NCBI RefSeq assembly: GCF_013283195.1
Contig: NZ_JABEKT010000002.1
Location: 1,375,862-1,439,861 of the forward strand
Reading direction: 5' to 3'
DNA from: Ensifer adhaerens
GTDB lineage: Bacteria; Pseudomonadota; Alphaproteobacteria; Rhizobiales; Rhizobiaceae
Length of the DNA: 64,000 nucleotides
Shown: one piece after another, positions 37,747-46,191 of the stretch
How the letters are laid out: each line of letters opens with the position of its first letter
Position numbering within the stretch: the first letter of the stretch is position 1
The notes under the pieces: model-generated
What the model saw: only the letters and a program-made list of their open reading frames with translations
Database searches by the model: none
Told to the model about the DNA's origin: nothing
Program-made: the position numbers and the translations under genes

Positions 37747-38706
37747 ATGGTAACACCACGATCCGAACGGCTCGTCTGGGAGCTCGACTGGAACCTTTTG
37801 CGCACCTTCGTGGTGATCGCGGAGGTCAAAAGCATCACGCGTGCGGCGGAGCGTCTGAACCTGAAACAACCGAGCGTCAGCAATGCGTTGAAGCGGCTGG
37901 AGGACCGGGTTGGGCGCAGGCTCGTGGAGCGCGATGCGACCCGATTCGACCTCACGGAAGTCGGCCAACTTCTCTACGAGCAGGCGGTCGAGGTCTTCGG
38001 CACCATATCGCAGCTGCCGCAACTGGTGCGCGGCGTCAGCGATGACGTGACCGGGCACGTGACGATCGCCGTCGCCAGCCACGTGATCTCGCCGATCTTC
38101 GATCGGGCGCTGATGGAGTTTCACCGCGACTATCCGCGTGCGACGCTCAACATCTCGGTGGCCGCAAGCGGCGAAGTCACCCGCCAGGTGCGGGAGAAGC
38201 GCGCATCCTTCGGCCTCTGCCTCGTCAGCGTGCGTGATCCGGCGCTGGACTATCTGCTGGTCTTCCGTGAGTTCTTCGGCTTCTTCTGCGGTCCGCACCA
38301 CCGCCTGTTCGGCAAACAGGGGCTGAAACTCGCCGACCTCAAGGGCGAGACCTCGGTGTCGTTCCACACCGATCACATCGCCGACGCCTTGCGCCCCGTT
38401 GCGCTGCTGCGCAGCGAGGCCAAGCTGAATGCCAACGTCGTCGGCGTCTCCTCCAGTCTCGAAGAGGTCCGCCGGATGATCATGGCCGGCCTTGGCGTTG
38501 GCCCCTTGCCGCTGCACGTGGCGCGTCGCGATGTCGCCGATGGTGCGCTCTGGCGGCTGCCTCCTTACGAGGCGCCCCCTGCCATCGACATCTTCCTGCT
38601 GACAAACCCCGACAAGGCTTTGAACCGCGCGGAAAAGGCGCTTCTTGCCGGTCTACAGACGCTCATCGCCGAAACCCCGGTCGAAGAGCGGATCTATGCG
38701 GACTAA
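37747..38706 (+). CDS. LysR-family transcriptional regulator
   Basis: A 319-residue LysR protein. The winged helix is clear (WNLLRTFVVIAEVKSITRAAERL, recognition helix QPSVSNALKRLEDRVG) and the effector domain follows from about residue 100. It begins 141 bases from, and divergent to, the binding-protein gene of the importer/catabolic operon, the standard arrangement for a LysR activator of that operon. The ATG at 37747 has AGGA almost touching it, so the ribosome site is poor, but no better start precedes the winged helix. The inducer is probably the imported compound or its product. Confidence 0.88.
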   Translation: MVTPRSERLVWELDWNLLRTFVVIAEVKSITRAAERLNLKQPSVSNALKRLEDRVGRRLVERDATRFDLTEVGQLLYEQAVEVFGTISQLPQLVRGVSDDVTGHVTIAVASHVISPIFDRALMEFHRDYPRATLNISVAASGEVTRQVREKRASFGLCLVSVRDPALDYLLVFREFFGFFCGPHHRLFGKQGLKLADLKGETSVSFHTDHIADALRPVALLRSEAKLNANVVGVSSSLEEVRRMIMAGLGVGPLPLHVARRDVADGALWRLPPYEAPPAIDIFLLTNPDKALNRAEKALLAGLQTLIAETPVEERIYAD

Positions 38707-38728
38707 GGGCGCGCGGGATCGCGACAGA

Positions 38729-39148
38729 TCACGCTGGAAGCAGCGCCTCCGCGCGGGCGCGGGCCGCCGGCTCCAGCGTCATGGCGGTGCGCGCCGAAAG
38801 ATCGAAGCGAACCGTCACGGTTCGGTTGACGGCATGAACGACATCGTCGAGCGTCCCTGACATGATCTGCTCGAAAGTTACCGAGGAGCGGCCGAGCTTG
38901 ACGACCCGCGAGCGGATGGTGATCAGCGTGCCGGCTTTGGTTTCGTGCTTGTATTCCGTTTCCGACCGGACATCGGCCCACCCCCTGGCCTTCTCGCCTT
39001 CAACCTCCAGCCCAGCGATATGACCGAGCAACTGGAAGCTGGCATCATCGAACATCGCCGCATAATGGCGCACGTTCATGTGCCCCATCGTGTCACACAT
39101 CCACGGATGGGCAACGCCGACATAGGTGGTCAAAGGCTGGCTCGACAT
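38729..39148 (-). CDS. Hotdog-fold acyl-CoA thioesterase (4HBT type)
   Basis: A 139-residue thioesterase with the 4HBT pattern VAHPWMCDTMGHMNVRHY (about residues 12-29), in which the Asp is the usual catalytic residue, and a later EYKHETKAGTL strand. Such proteins hydrolyse acyl-CoA. It converges on the LysR gene and is not in the long operon, but the nearby BKACE makes CoA esters, so a linked role is possible. In carnitine degradation a thioesterase and a BKACE also occur together; no carnitine dehydrogenase is seen here. GAGG precedes ATG 39148. Confidence 0.82.
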   Translation of the reverse strand: MSSQPLTTYVGVAHPWMCDTMGHMNVRHYAAMFDDASFQLLGHIAGLEVEGEKARGWADVRSETEYKHETKAGTLITIRSRVVKLGRSSVTFEQIMSGTLDDVVHAVNRTVTVRFDLSARTAMTLEPAARARAEALLPA

Positions 39149-39363
39149 GCTGGACCTCGCGGAAGGATATGCGTGAAGATTCGCCCGAGAGATAGCGGAT
39201 GACGAAGCCGCCTGTCCATCGGCGCCGCGATCGACGCGCTTGCCGCGGGCACAGATGCGTTTCGAAATATCGGTGGGTAAGCGGGGAGCGGCGGAGCACG
39301 CCCACTAGGCGCTTGCCCGTGACGTCCCTAGGCTGCCGACCAAATTTGTAAGGAGGCGTGATC

Positions 39364-39933
39364 GTGAAAGTCTATTTGGCGGGCCCTGAAGTGTTCCTGA
39401 GCAATGCCGTGGAAATTCAGGCCGAGAAAGCAGCGCTGGCACGCGCGGCCGGCTTTACGCCGCTGGTACCAGGCGACCTGGAAATCCCGCCGGCCGAGAC
39501 CAAGCATGCCCGCGGCCGCGCGATCTACGGTGTCGACGAAGGCATGATGCTGGCCAGCGACATGATCATCGCCAACCTGACGCCATTTCGAGGCATCAGC
39601 GCCGATGTCGGCACGGTTTTCGAGCTTGGCTTCATGTGCGGCCGCGGCCGGCACGTCTATGCCTATACCAACACCGCGCGCAGCTATTACGACCGTATCC
39701 TGCACGGCCACTACGGCGGCAAGGCCGCCGCGCGGGCGGATGGCCGCATGGCCGGGCCGGACGGGGTCAGCATCGAGGATTTCGACATGGCCGACAATCT
39801 GATGCTCGATGGCAGCATCCTGGCGCGCGGCGGAACCTTCGTGAAGCGCGAAGTGGCGGAAGCCGACCGTCTGACAGACCTTGAGGCCTTCAAGGAATGC
39901 CTGGCGATTGCCGCCAAGCAACACCTCGCTTAG
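39364..39933 (+). CDS. Nucleoside 2-deoxyribosyltransferase-like protein
   Basis: A 189-residue member of the family that exchanges bases on 2'-deoxynucleosides or hydrolyses deoxynucleotides. It has the start KVYLAGPEVF, a conserved IIANLTPFRG segment, and TVFELG with the probable nucleophile Glu87. GTG 39364 was chosen because AGGAGG (39351-39356) is seven bases upstream; the GTG at 39358 would touch that site. It stands alone between convergent and unrelated genes. The base specificity is unknown; a salvage or nucleotide-sanitation role is inferred from the family. Confidence 0.82.
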   Translation: MKVYLAGPEVFLSNAVEIQAEKAALARAAGFTPLVPGDLEIPPAETKHARGRAIYGVDEGMMLASDMIIANLTPFRGISADVGTVFELGFMCGRGRHVYAYTNTARSYYDRILHGHYGGKAAARADGRMAGPDGVSIEDFDMADNLMLDGSILARGGTFVKREVAEADRLTDLEAFKECLAIAAKQHLA

Positions 39934-39946
39934 GCGATCACTTCCG

Positions 39947-40735
39947 TCAATCGACCGGGCAAGGCCAATTGGTGGGCATTGTCAGCCCTTGCGGCAACTT
40001 GGTCGCGCTGTCGCCGCATGTCAGGTTGATCTGTTCCTGCTCAAGCCCGGTCGCGGCCGACAGATCCACGCCTTCGATCCGCGTCAGGAACATGAAGGCA
40101 TCGGTGAAATCGAGCGGGCCTTCAAAGGTAGAACCGCTGAAAGTGGCACGCGACAGATTGGCCATCGGGAAGCGCGTGCCCGTGATCACTGCTTTGTCGA
40201 AATTGGCGCGCCCGAGCTCGGCCTTCTCGAAGTCAGCTCCGGTCAACTTGGCGCCGCTGAAATTGGTTCGCTGCAGTTCGGAACTGTTGAAGGAGGCGCC
40301 CTCCGCCGAGATGCCGGCAAAACTGCTGCGGTAGGCTTCGACCTTGGCAAAATTCGCCTTGTCGGCCCTGGCTCCGGCCAGGGACGAGCGGACCAGCGTC
40401 GCCTTCTCCAGGTTTGCTGCCGTGAGATTGGCGCCCCTCAGATCCGTAAGCGTGAAGTCGGTGTTGGCCAGGTTGCCGCCTTCGAGATCGATGCCGCCGA
40501 GCATCAGCTGCTTCTTGTTGCAGTCGCTCCAGTCGGCCCCCGGCGCAGACGGTCCTTTGCAATTCGCCGCATAAGCGAGATCAGCCAGACCGAGCGTGAA
40601 AAGCAATGCAGACAGTCCGAGGATCGATCGCTTGCCATAAGCGCGAACAGAGCGCTTGAGCCCGGCCGTGCCGCCCCTCTCACCCTCTGCGGTTGCGACG
40701 AATGAACGATTGGGCTCTGATTGGGGGATATGCAT
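39947..40735 (-). CDS. Exported pentapeptide-repeat protein
   Basis: A 262-residue protein. Residues about 28-55 form a signal peptide or membrane anchor (RSILGLSALLFTLGLADLAYAA) after an unusually long charged leader. About 25 pentapeptide repeats of the A(D/N)Lxx/F type follow between about 80 and 220 (for example ANLTAANLEKATL, GADFEKAELGRANF), predicted to fold as a right-handed square beta-helix. A Cys pair (near ANCKG and SDCNKK) and a C-terminal LTCGDS/NWPCPVD suggest disulphides in the periplasm. ATG 40735 was used for lack of a later ATG. Its function is unknown; the repeat forms a binding scaffold in other proteins. Confidence 0.75.
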   Translation of the reverse strand: MHIPQSEPNRSFVATAEGERGGTAGLKRSVRAYGKRSILGLSALLFTLGLADLAYAANCKGPSAPGADWSDCNKKQLMLGGIDLEGGNLANTDFTLTDLRGANLTAANLEKATLVRSSLAGARADKANFAKVEAYRSSFAGISAEGASFNSSELQRTNFSGAKLTGADFEKAELGRANFDKAVITGTRFPMANLSRATFSGSTFEGPLDFTDAFMFLTRIEGVDLSAATGLEQEQINLTCGDSATKLPQGLTMPTNWPCPVD

Positions 40736-40981
40736 GGCGCTGCTCCGCGGTCCTTCGGCTGGACCGGTTCTGTTGCATTTCTCGTTTACGCACCTCGGCG
40801 GCGAAAACAACCGCTGCAGGAGGGCATCACAGCTTAAGCGTATGACATTGTTGCCCTTCGCGCAAATGACAGCCGCGCGATGTGGCAAACAAGATCTGAT
40901 ACATTCGATGCCGTCGCAGCAACCTTTGCGTCGAAGTCACCACTTGGTTGGCCGCGGTTGCTCGATCGTGAAGGCAGCGCC

Positions 40982-41368
40982 TCAGGCAGCGTTTACGCCA
41001 AACCAGGCAAGTGCTGCCACAGCCAAGAGTGCAATCCAACCGGGATGCCGTCCCTTGGTGCCGACGAGAACGAGCAAGCCACCGCCGACGTTGGCAAAGA
41101 CAATGGCCGTGACGACAGGCACAGTTGTTGAAGCAGCCTGGGGCGCAAAGGCGAGCTGCAGCAATATGCCGGCGAAAGCCCAGCCAAACACTGTTGCCAG
41201 ACGCCACGTTGCCCAGAGTATCCCGATAGTCCGTTTCGCAAGCGGCGCTGGTGATGTCGCCGAAACGAAGCTGCCGTTGCGCAGAGGGCGAAAGATCATC
41301 ACTTCTCCGAGGATGGAGTGGACCAGGCCAGTAACAAGGGTGAGCTGGCCAGCCGCAGCGAACATCAT
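40982..41368 (-). CDS. Small four-helix membrane protein of unknown function
   Basis: A 128-residue hydrophobic protein with four likely transmembrane helices (FAAAGQLTLVTGLVHSIL; a second around WATWRLATVFGWAFAGILL; a third around VPVVTAIVFANVGGGLLVLV; and a last at the C-terminal end). ATG 41368 was chosen because GGAGG lies ten bases upstream; the frame extends to 41446 without support. It is divergent from the MocR-type regulator gene and could be its target. I do not recognise a characterised family. Confidence 0.65.
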   Translation of the reverse strand: MMFAAAGQLTLVTGLVHSILGEVMIFRPLRNGSFVSATSPAPLAKRTIGILWATWRLATVFGWAFAGILLQLAFAPQAASTTVPVVTAIVFANVGGGLLVLVGTKGRHPGWIALLAVAALAWFGVNAA

Positions 41369-41564
41369 TTGCAGAATGCCTCCATGAAGGTGTCGCGTTT
41401 CCCGATGAGATACGCCAAACGGTGGAGAGTATGGACGTTGCGTCAAGAGCCAACAATGAACGATTGATCGTCAAACAGCTGCTGCAAGCGGACGTCGGCG
41501 GCCAGCGACGATATGCCATGCAGAACAGGATCAGAGCTTGCCTTACCGTTGATATGCATGCAAT

Positions 41565-41575
41565 ATCCATACAAT
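41565..41575 (-). promoter_or_regulatory. Candidate MocR box upstream of the mocR-like gene
   Basis: The minus-strand sequence ATTGTATGGAT lies 19 bases before the regulator start. A copy differing at one position (ATTGTATGCAT, minus strand of 43031-43041) lies upstream of the DUF983 gene. Only two copies were noticed in the window. Confidence 0.45.
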
Positions 41576-41593
41576 CTGTTTTGAGGTGATGCC

Positions 41594-42991
41594 ATGACTG
41601 TGGGTGCAACGGAGACGACGTGGCTGCCGGCGATCCGGAAGGCTAATGGACCGCTCTATATCGCCATCGCCGACGCGATCGCCGTCGACATTGCCGAGGG
41701 GCGCCTGCCGGAGGGTACACGATTGCCGCCCCAGCGCGCACTCGCCGGCGCACTTGGCATCGACTTCACCACGGTTAGCCGCGCCTACAACGAGGCGCGC
41801 CACCGTGGATTGGTCGAGGGCCGCGTCGGGCAAGGCACTTATGTCAAAGCGCGACGGATGAAGGGCTTGCAGCCGGCAGCCGACGGCCTGGTCGACATGA
41901 GCATGAACCTGCCGCCGTTGTTCGACGATGCCGCACTGACGATGCGACTGTGGAGCGACATCGCCAGCCTGCAAGGCGAACACGGGCTCGATCTCTTGAT
42001 GCGCTATCAGGCGGCAGGGGGCGCGCTGCACAACCGGGCCGTTGGCGCCACCTGGCTACGGCCGCGCCTTGGAAACGTCCCGGCCGAGCGGGTGCTGATC
42101 TGCGCGGGCGCGCAGAGCGCTCTGGTTGCCACAATCAGCAGCCTTGCCAAGCCCGGCGACACGATCGCGGCCGAGGCCATCGCCTATCCCGGCCTGCGGG
42201 CGCTCGCCGCGCACCTTGGGATCAAAGTCGTCGGTATCCCAATCGACGAAAATGGCATGATACCGGAAGAGCTTGAGGCAATCTGCGAATCCAAGAAATT
42301 AACAGCGCTCTACTGCAATCCGACTCTCCATAACCCGACCACGGCAACATTGCCGGCGGCGCGGCGCAAGGCAATCGTCGCCATTGCACGCAACCATGGC
42401 GTCGCGATCATCGAGGATGACGCCTATGGAGCTATACCGGTCGCCGGTCCACCACCATTGGCATCGCTTGCGCCTGATATCGTCTATCACATCGCGGGCC
42501 TTGCCAAGTGCCTGTCGCCCGCGCTCAGGATTGCCTATCTCGTCGTGCCGGATCGCCAGAGCGGCATCCGCCTCGAAGGTGCGATCCGCGCAACGAGCGG
42601 CATGGCGCCGCCCTTCAATGGCGCCGTTGCGACGCGCTGGATCGAGGATGGCACGGCCGCCGAGGTCCTTGCCGCCATTCGCCGCGAGGTGACGATCCGG
42701 CAGGAAATGGTGTCGCGCCTGCTGCCGCGGGACATCGTGCAGACGGACCCCGAGGGCTTCCATTTGTGGCTGCATCTGCCGCCTCCGTGGACACGCGGCG
42801 ACTTTGCCAACCGCCTCAGGGCATCGGGCATCAGCGTCGTTACCAGCGATGCGTTTGCAATCGGCTTGGCGCCGGAGGCTGTGCGCCTCGGCCTCGGCGC
42901 GGCACGAACGCACGAGGAGCTGCACCGCAGTCTGCTGGCGATCGCCGATCTGCTGCAGCAATCACCGGCCGCATCAAGCCTCGTCGTTTGA
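41594..42991 (+). CDS. MocR-family regulator (GntR winged helix fused to aminotransferase domain)
   Basis: A 465-residue protein with an N-terminal GntR winged helix (about residues 18-85, LPPQRALAGALGIDFTTVSRAYNEARHRG) and a fold-type I aminotransferase domain (about 110-455). The PLP lysine is Lys305 in GLAKCLSPALRIAY, and the Asp/Tyr segment is EDDAYGAIP. MocR proteins use bound PLP or an amino compound as effector rather than as enzymes. GAGG precedes ATG 41594. It lies upstream of the DUF983 gene on the same strand and divergent to a small membrane protein gene; the shared box suggests the DUF983 gene is a target. Confidence 0.9.
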   Translation: MTVGATETTWLPAIRKANGPLYIAIADAIAVDIAEGRLPEGTRLPPQRALAGALGIDFTTVSRAYNEARHRGLVEGRVGQGTYVKARRMKGLQPAADGLVDMSMNLPPLFDDAALTMRLWSDIASLQGEHGLDLLMRYQAAGGALHNRAVGATWLRPRLGNVPAERVLICAGAQSALVATISSLAKPGDTIAAEAIAYPGLRALAAHLGIKVVGIPIDENGMIPEELEAICESKKLTALYCNPTLHNPTTATLPAARRKAIVAIARNHGVAIIEDDAYGAIPVAGPPPLASLAPDIVYHIAGLAKCLSPALRIAYLVVPDRQSGIRLEGAIRATSGMAPPFNGAVATRWIEDGTAAEVLAAIRREVTIRQEMVSRLLPRDIVQTDPEGFHLWLHLPPPWTRGDFANRLRASGISVVTSDAFAIGLAPEAVRLGLGAARTHEELHRSLLAIADLLQQSPAASSLVV

Positions 42992-43027
42992 AGGTATCGC
43001 AAGCAATCGGCGAAATTGTCGCAGCAA

Positions 43028-43041
43028 TGTATGCATACAAT
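43028..43041. promoter_or_regulatory. Palindromic MocR-like box upstream of the DUF983 gene
   Basis: The perfect palindrome TGTATGCATACA (43028-43039) extends to ATACAAT and matches, at ten of eleven positions, the box before the MocR gene. It lies about 140 bases before the DUF983 start, in the 187-base gap. Confidence 0.45.
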
Positions 43042-43178
43042 AAATTGACAAATGCGGGTTTCAGGCGCCTTAATGCACGCAGGCCTGAGGCGGCACGGAC
43101 CATTTGGCAGCCGCACCCGGGCAAATCGGCCGGCGCACCGGCAAAGCGCTGCGCCGCGGACGCCTGAAAGGAACGCAC

Positions 43179-43589
43179 ATGTCTTCGGACCACGACTGGC
43201 CTCCCATTCCTCCCATGCAGACGGGCTTGCGTGGCCGTTGTCCGCGTTGCGGCCAGGGACATCTGTTCGAAGGCTTCCTGAAGATGCGCAAGAAGTGCGA
43301 GGTCTGCGATCTCGATTACAGCTTCGCGGACCCTGCCGACGGCCCCGCCTTCTTTGTCATCTGCTTCGGTTGCGTGCCGAGCGTGCTGCTCGGTGTCTGG
43401 CTGGAGGTGCAATACAGCGCACCTCTCTGGATGCACCTGCTGGTGACCGGACCGTTCATGTTGCTGACCTGCATTCCGCCGCTTCGACCATTGAAAGGCT
43501 GGCTGGTCTCAAGCCAGTTCTTCTACAAGGCGGAGGAAGGAAAGCTCGTGCGCAGACAGGTCGAGCCGCCGCTGGCACCAACGCAGTAG
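43179..43589 (+). CDS. DUF983 zinc-ribbon membrane protein
   Basis: A 136-residue DUF983 protein. A zinc ribbon at the N terminus (RGRCPRCGQGHLF near residue 18 and KKCEVCDLDY near 38) is followed by two transmembrane helices (about 60-80 and 85-105). The family is widespread in alphaproteobacteria but has no clear function. ATG 43179 has AAAGGAA upstream; the frame is open from 43104. It follows the MocR gene by 187 bases with its own candidate operator, so it is probably regulated by that protein rather than read through with it. Confidence 0.85.
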   Translation: MSSDHDWPPIPPMQTGLRGRCPRCGQGHLFEGFLKMRKKCEVCDLDYSFADPADGPAFFVICFGCVPSVLLGVWLEVQYSAPLWMHLLVTGPFMLLTCIPPLRPLKGWLVSSQFFYKAEEGKLVRRQVEPPLAPTQ

Positions 43590-43824
43590 GCGTTGACTGC
43601 CGGGCATTCGGCTCCAATTCGCCAGCCTCCTGGCCGGGCCGAATACCGACATGGCGCGGGCAATGCTCACGCCATGTTTCACTTGCCCCCAATCAGGCTG
43701 TGCAATGCCGCTTGGCCCTTTCAGGCTATGACCCGATTTCGCGGCGCTGGCTCTTCACCACGAAACGGCTTTGGCGGCATCCGAAGGTGCCGCGCACCCT
43801 TCCGCCCCGCCCCTCAATCGCAAA

Positions 43825-44430
43825 TCACTGCACAGCCGGTGTCGGTTCGCCGAGCGAAAGCATCAGGCGGTTCGCCCAGTTGAAGAATGCGGCGCCGTGG
43901 ATGACGTCGGCAATCTCAAGTTCGTCAAGGCCGGCGGCAGATAGGCGCTCGATATGATCGTCGCCAAAGGTGGGTGGCGTCGCCGTCAGCGCCACCGAGG
44001 CAGCAACGATCGCGTTCCAACGTTCGCCGAGATCGGTTTCAACACCTTCGTCCAGCAATTTCTGCACGTCGTCACCCCGCTTGGAATGATGCGAAGCGAA
44101 GCGCGAGTGCACGGACGCACAGAAGATGCAGCCATTCGACCGTGATGCGGCCGTTGCCGCAAGCTCGCGCTCGGCGCGTGGCAGGCCAGTGCGGGTGTTG
44201 TAAAAGATATCCTTGTCCGTCTTCGTGCGGGCTTCGAGAACCGCAGGATCCCGAACGAGCAGGCGGAAATAGGGTGACTTGGCGCGCGACGCCTCCACGA
44301 GGCCGACAAGATGCGCCTCCGTAAGATCGTCTTCCGCAAGCGGTTCAAGCCAAGGTGTCCAGCCGATCTCGGCCTGTGTGAATGCCACTGGGCGACTTTC
44401 GATCGCGGGCGTGATGATGTGGTCGGTCAT
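43825..44430 (-). CDS. AhpD/CMD-like alkylhydroperoxidase-domain protein
   Basis: A 201-residue carboxymuconolactone decarboxylase-fold protein with the AhpD-type redox motif CIFCASVH (Cys101, Cys104, His108). It closely fits what I recall as the alkylhydroperoxidase-domain family named after Avi_7169, which occurs beside another CMD protein and a luciferase-like enzyme, exactly as here. It may protect against or use a peroxide formed by the monooxygenase, which is inference. ATG 44430 has AAGGAG upstream. It is the last gene of a seven-gene minus-strand operon starting at 51364 and follows the second CMD gene with a 20-base overlap. Confidence 0.85.
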   Translation of the reverse strand: MTDHIITPAIESRPVAFTQAEIGWTPWLEPLAEDDLTEAHLVGLVEASRAKSPYFRLLVRDPAVLEARTKTDKDIFYNTRTGLPRAERELAATAASRSNGCIFCASVHSRFASHHSKRGDDVQKLLDEGVETDLGERWNAIVAASVALTATPPTFGDDHIERLSAAGLDELEIADVIHGAAFFNWANRLMLSLGEPTPAVQ

Positions 44431-44449
44431 GACAAACTCCTTATGAGGC

Positions 44450-45067
44450 TCAGGCGGCTGCGCGCCGGGCAGATGCGGCAAGCAGACCGAGGCCGGCGAT
44501 CACGCGGATCTGGAACGCGACGAATGAAACGAGCTGCGACAGCGTCACGATGCCGTCAGTCGTCCAGCCCGCATCGAGGAGCGCCTGCAGAGCCTTGGGG
44601 CTTGCGTCGCGCAGGTGGAAGACGAGCAGATGGGTATGTTCGAGCGCTGCGGCGAGCTTTTCGCCAAGCGCGTCTCGGCCGGCGTCTGAGACGCGGTAGA
44701 TGGGACCGGATGCGTCCTCAATGCTCAACGGACCGGCCGGGTATCGCCCGTATGGCCCGACGGCCTGGGCTGCGCCGATCTCGGCCTTCAACACCTCTAC
44801 CAACCAGCGGTTCTTTTCGCTCTCCTCCAACGGACTGACATAAAATTCGAAGATGTCCGGTTGCCGGTGTAGTCCAGCAACGAAGCTGGCGATGGCCTGG
44901 CGCTCGACCAGCGAAACATCGCTTAGAGTGGCGGGCTCGAAAAGAGCGAGGTAGCTCTTCTGCGCCTGCTCGCGCGTCTCCGGCCGCTGGGTGCGAATAC
45001 GATCGAGCGATGAGCCCGGCTTGATGCCGGCGAGCAGGTCAATGATATCGGGTGTCGATGTGGTCAC
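44450..45067 (-). CDS. CMD-domain protein (Avi_7170-type)
   Basis: A 205-residue companion of the AhpD-like protein, with the CMD helical fold but without the CxxC pair; the region corresponding to the active site reads VSLVERQAIASFVAGL and later HTHLLVFHLRDAS. It matches my memory of the CMD family named after Avi_7170. The start is GTG 45067 with GGAGA seven bases upstream. The absence of the Cys motif suggests a structural or regulatory partner rather than a second peroxidase. It sits between the luciferase-like and AhpD-like genes. Confidence 0.8.
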   Translation of the reverse strand: MTTSTPDIIDLLAGIKPGSSLDRIRTQRPETREQAQKSYLALFEPATLSDVSLVERQAIASFVAGLHRQPDIFEFYVSPLEESEKNRWLVEVLKAEIGAAQAVGPYGRYPAGPLSIEDASGPIYRVSDAGRDALGEKLAAALEHTHLLVFHLRDASPKALQALLDAGWTTDGIVTLSQLVSFVAFQIRVIAGLGLLAASARRAAA

Positions 45068-45115
45068 GTGAAGTCTCCTTCCTTGAATTGAGCGACGCCG
45101 CTGGCGTCCAAACTG

Positions 45116-46162
45116 TCAGCCGACGGCTCCGAGCCGTCGGGGGGCAAATTTCTCTTCCTGTGCCCACCCGAGCGCCGGCGCGACCTTGCTCGCGATCAGC
45201 TCTATGGAGCGCAGGATCAGCGGGTGTGGCGGATCGATGGAGTGAACCTGGAAGACGAGGTCTGTGACCCGATCGAGTGTCGTATCCGCACGCAGGCTTT
45301 CGATCACGTCATCGGGTGTGCCCACATGGACGTCGAAGGCCGCGATCAGATCGGCGAGCGAGCTGCCCGTCGGCTTGTGACCTGATGCAATCAAGCGCTC
45401 CGCGCCACGGCGCAAACCGATCTCGGCCAAGCGCAACGCCTCGTCGCGGCTGTCAGCCACGAAGAGGCTGCGGGATCCCAGAATTTTTGGGGCGCGACCT
45501 GCCGGCAACGCCGCGAGATAGGCATCTATGATCGGGTTCTGCAGTTCGCCGAGCGAGGCAGTCGGACGGTCGGCGGACCGAGGCTGGGTGCGCGACAGCA
45601 TCAAGCCGTCGCCGGCGCGCCCTGCCCGCTCGCCGCCCGCGACAGAGAACGTCGCCTGCCAGATCCGGTCGAGAAGTTGCGGTGCAGTCGGATAAAGCTG
45701 GTCGCCGCCCGCAAGGCTGCGCCCGGCCCACGCGTCGAGAACGACTCGCAGGTGCCGGCTGAAAATATCGCCGCGCTCTGCACTCTCAAGGCCGAACGCC
45801 GTGAAGGACGACGGTGTGCCGCCGGTGCCGAAGCCGATCTCGACACGCCCGCAAGAGAGAAGGTCGAGGACCGCCGCGTCCTCGGCAACCCGGATCGGGT
45901 TTTCGAGTGGCAGGGTGATGACGCCGGTGCCGAGCCGGATACGCGAGGTCTGCGCGGCGACATGCGCCAGGAAGACGAGCGGCGCCGGCAGGCCACCCTC
46001 GTCGGCATGGAAGTGATGCTGGGCCACCCAGGCGGTATCGAAGCCGAAACGCTCGGCGGTGGCGATCTGCTCTGCCGCATAGTGATAGCGCGCGCCGGCG
46101 GGGACGTCGTCGAGGAGACGTGTAAAGAACCCGAGGCGCTTGCGTGGCGTCGTCTTTGTCAT
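45116..46162 (-). CDS. Luciferase-like FMN-dependent monooxygenase
   Basis: A 348-residue enzyme of the bacterial-luciferase/LLM class. Family features are the start RLGFFTRLLDD, the AEQIATAERFGFDTAWVAQHHF segment, LGTGVITLPLENPIRVAEDAAVLDLLS and the flavin-contact region GRVEIGFGTGG. Such enzymes use reduced FMN and oxygen, often to cleave C-S, C-N or C-O bonds. It belongs to the group I recall as KPN_01858-like, linked to CMD proteins and a peptide-type importer. ATG 46162 with AGGAC upstream was preferred; ATG 46177 is also possible. Confidence 0.85.
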   Translation of the reverse strand: MTKTTPRKRLGFFTRLLDDVPAGARYHYAAEQIATAERFGFDTAWVAQHHFHADEGGLPAPLVFLAHVAAQTSRIRLGTGVITLPLENPIRVAEDAAVLDLLSCGRVEIGFGTGGTPSSFTAFGLESAERGDIFSRHLRVVLDAWAGRSLAGGDQLYPTAPQLLDRIWQATFSVAGGERAGRAGDGLMLSRTQPRSADRPTASLGELQNPIIDAYLAALPAGRAPKILGSRSLFVADSRDEALRLAEIGLRRGAERLIASGHKPTGSSLADLIAAFDVHVGTPDDVIESLRADTTLDRVTDLVFQVHSIDPPHPLILRSIELIASKVAPALGWAQEEKFAPRRLGAVG

Positions 46163-46191
46163 TTTTTGTCCTGTCATTCATTCCCGCGTCG

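Noticed and set aside
43590-43824. Short frame (43593-43883) after the DUF983 gene
   Set aside because: It runs into the antisense of the AhpD-like gene, is rich in Pro/Arg/Ala, and lacks a plausible start site.
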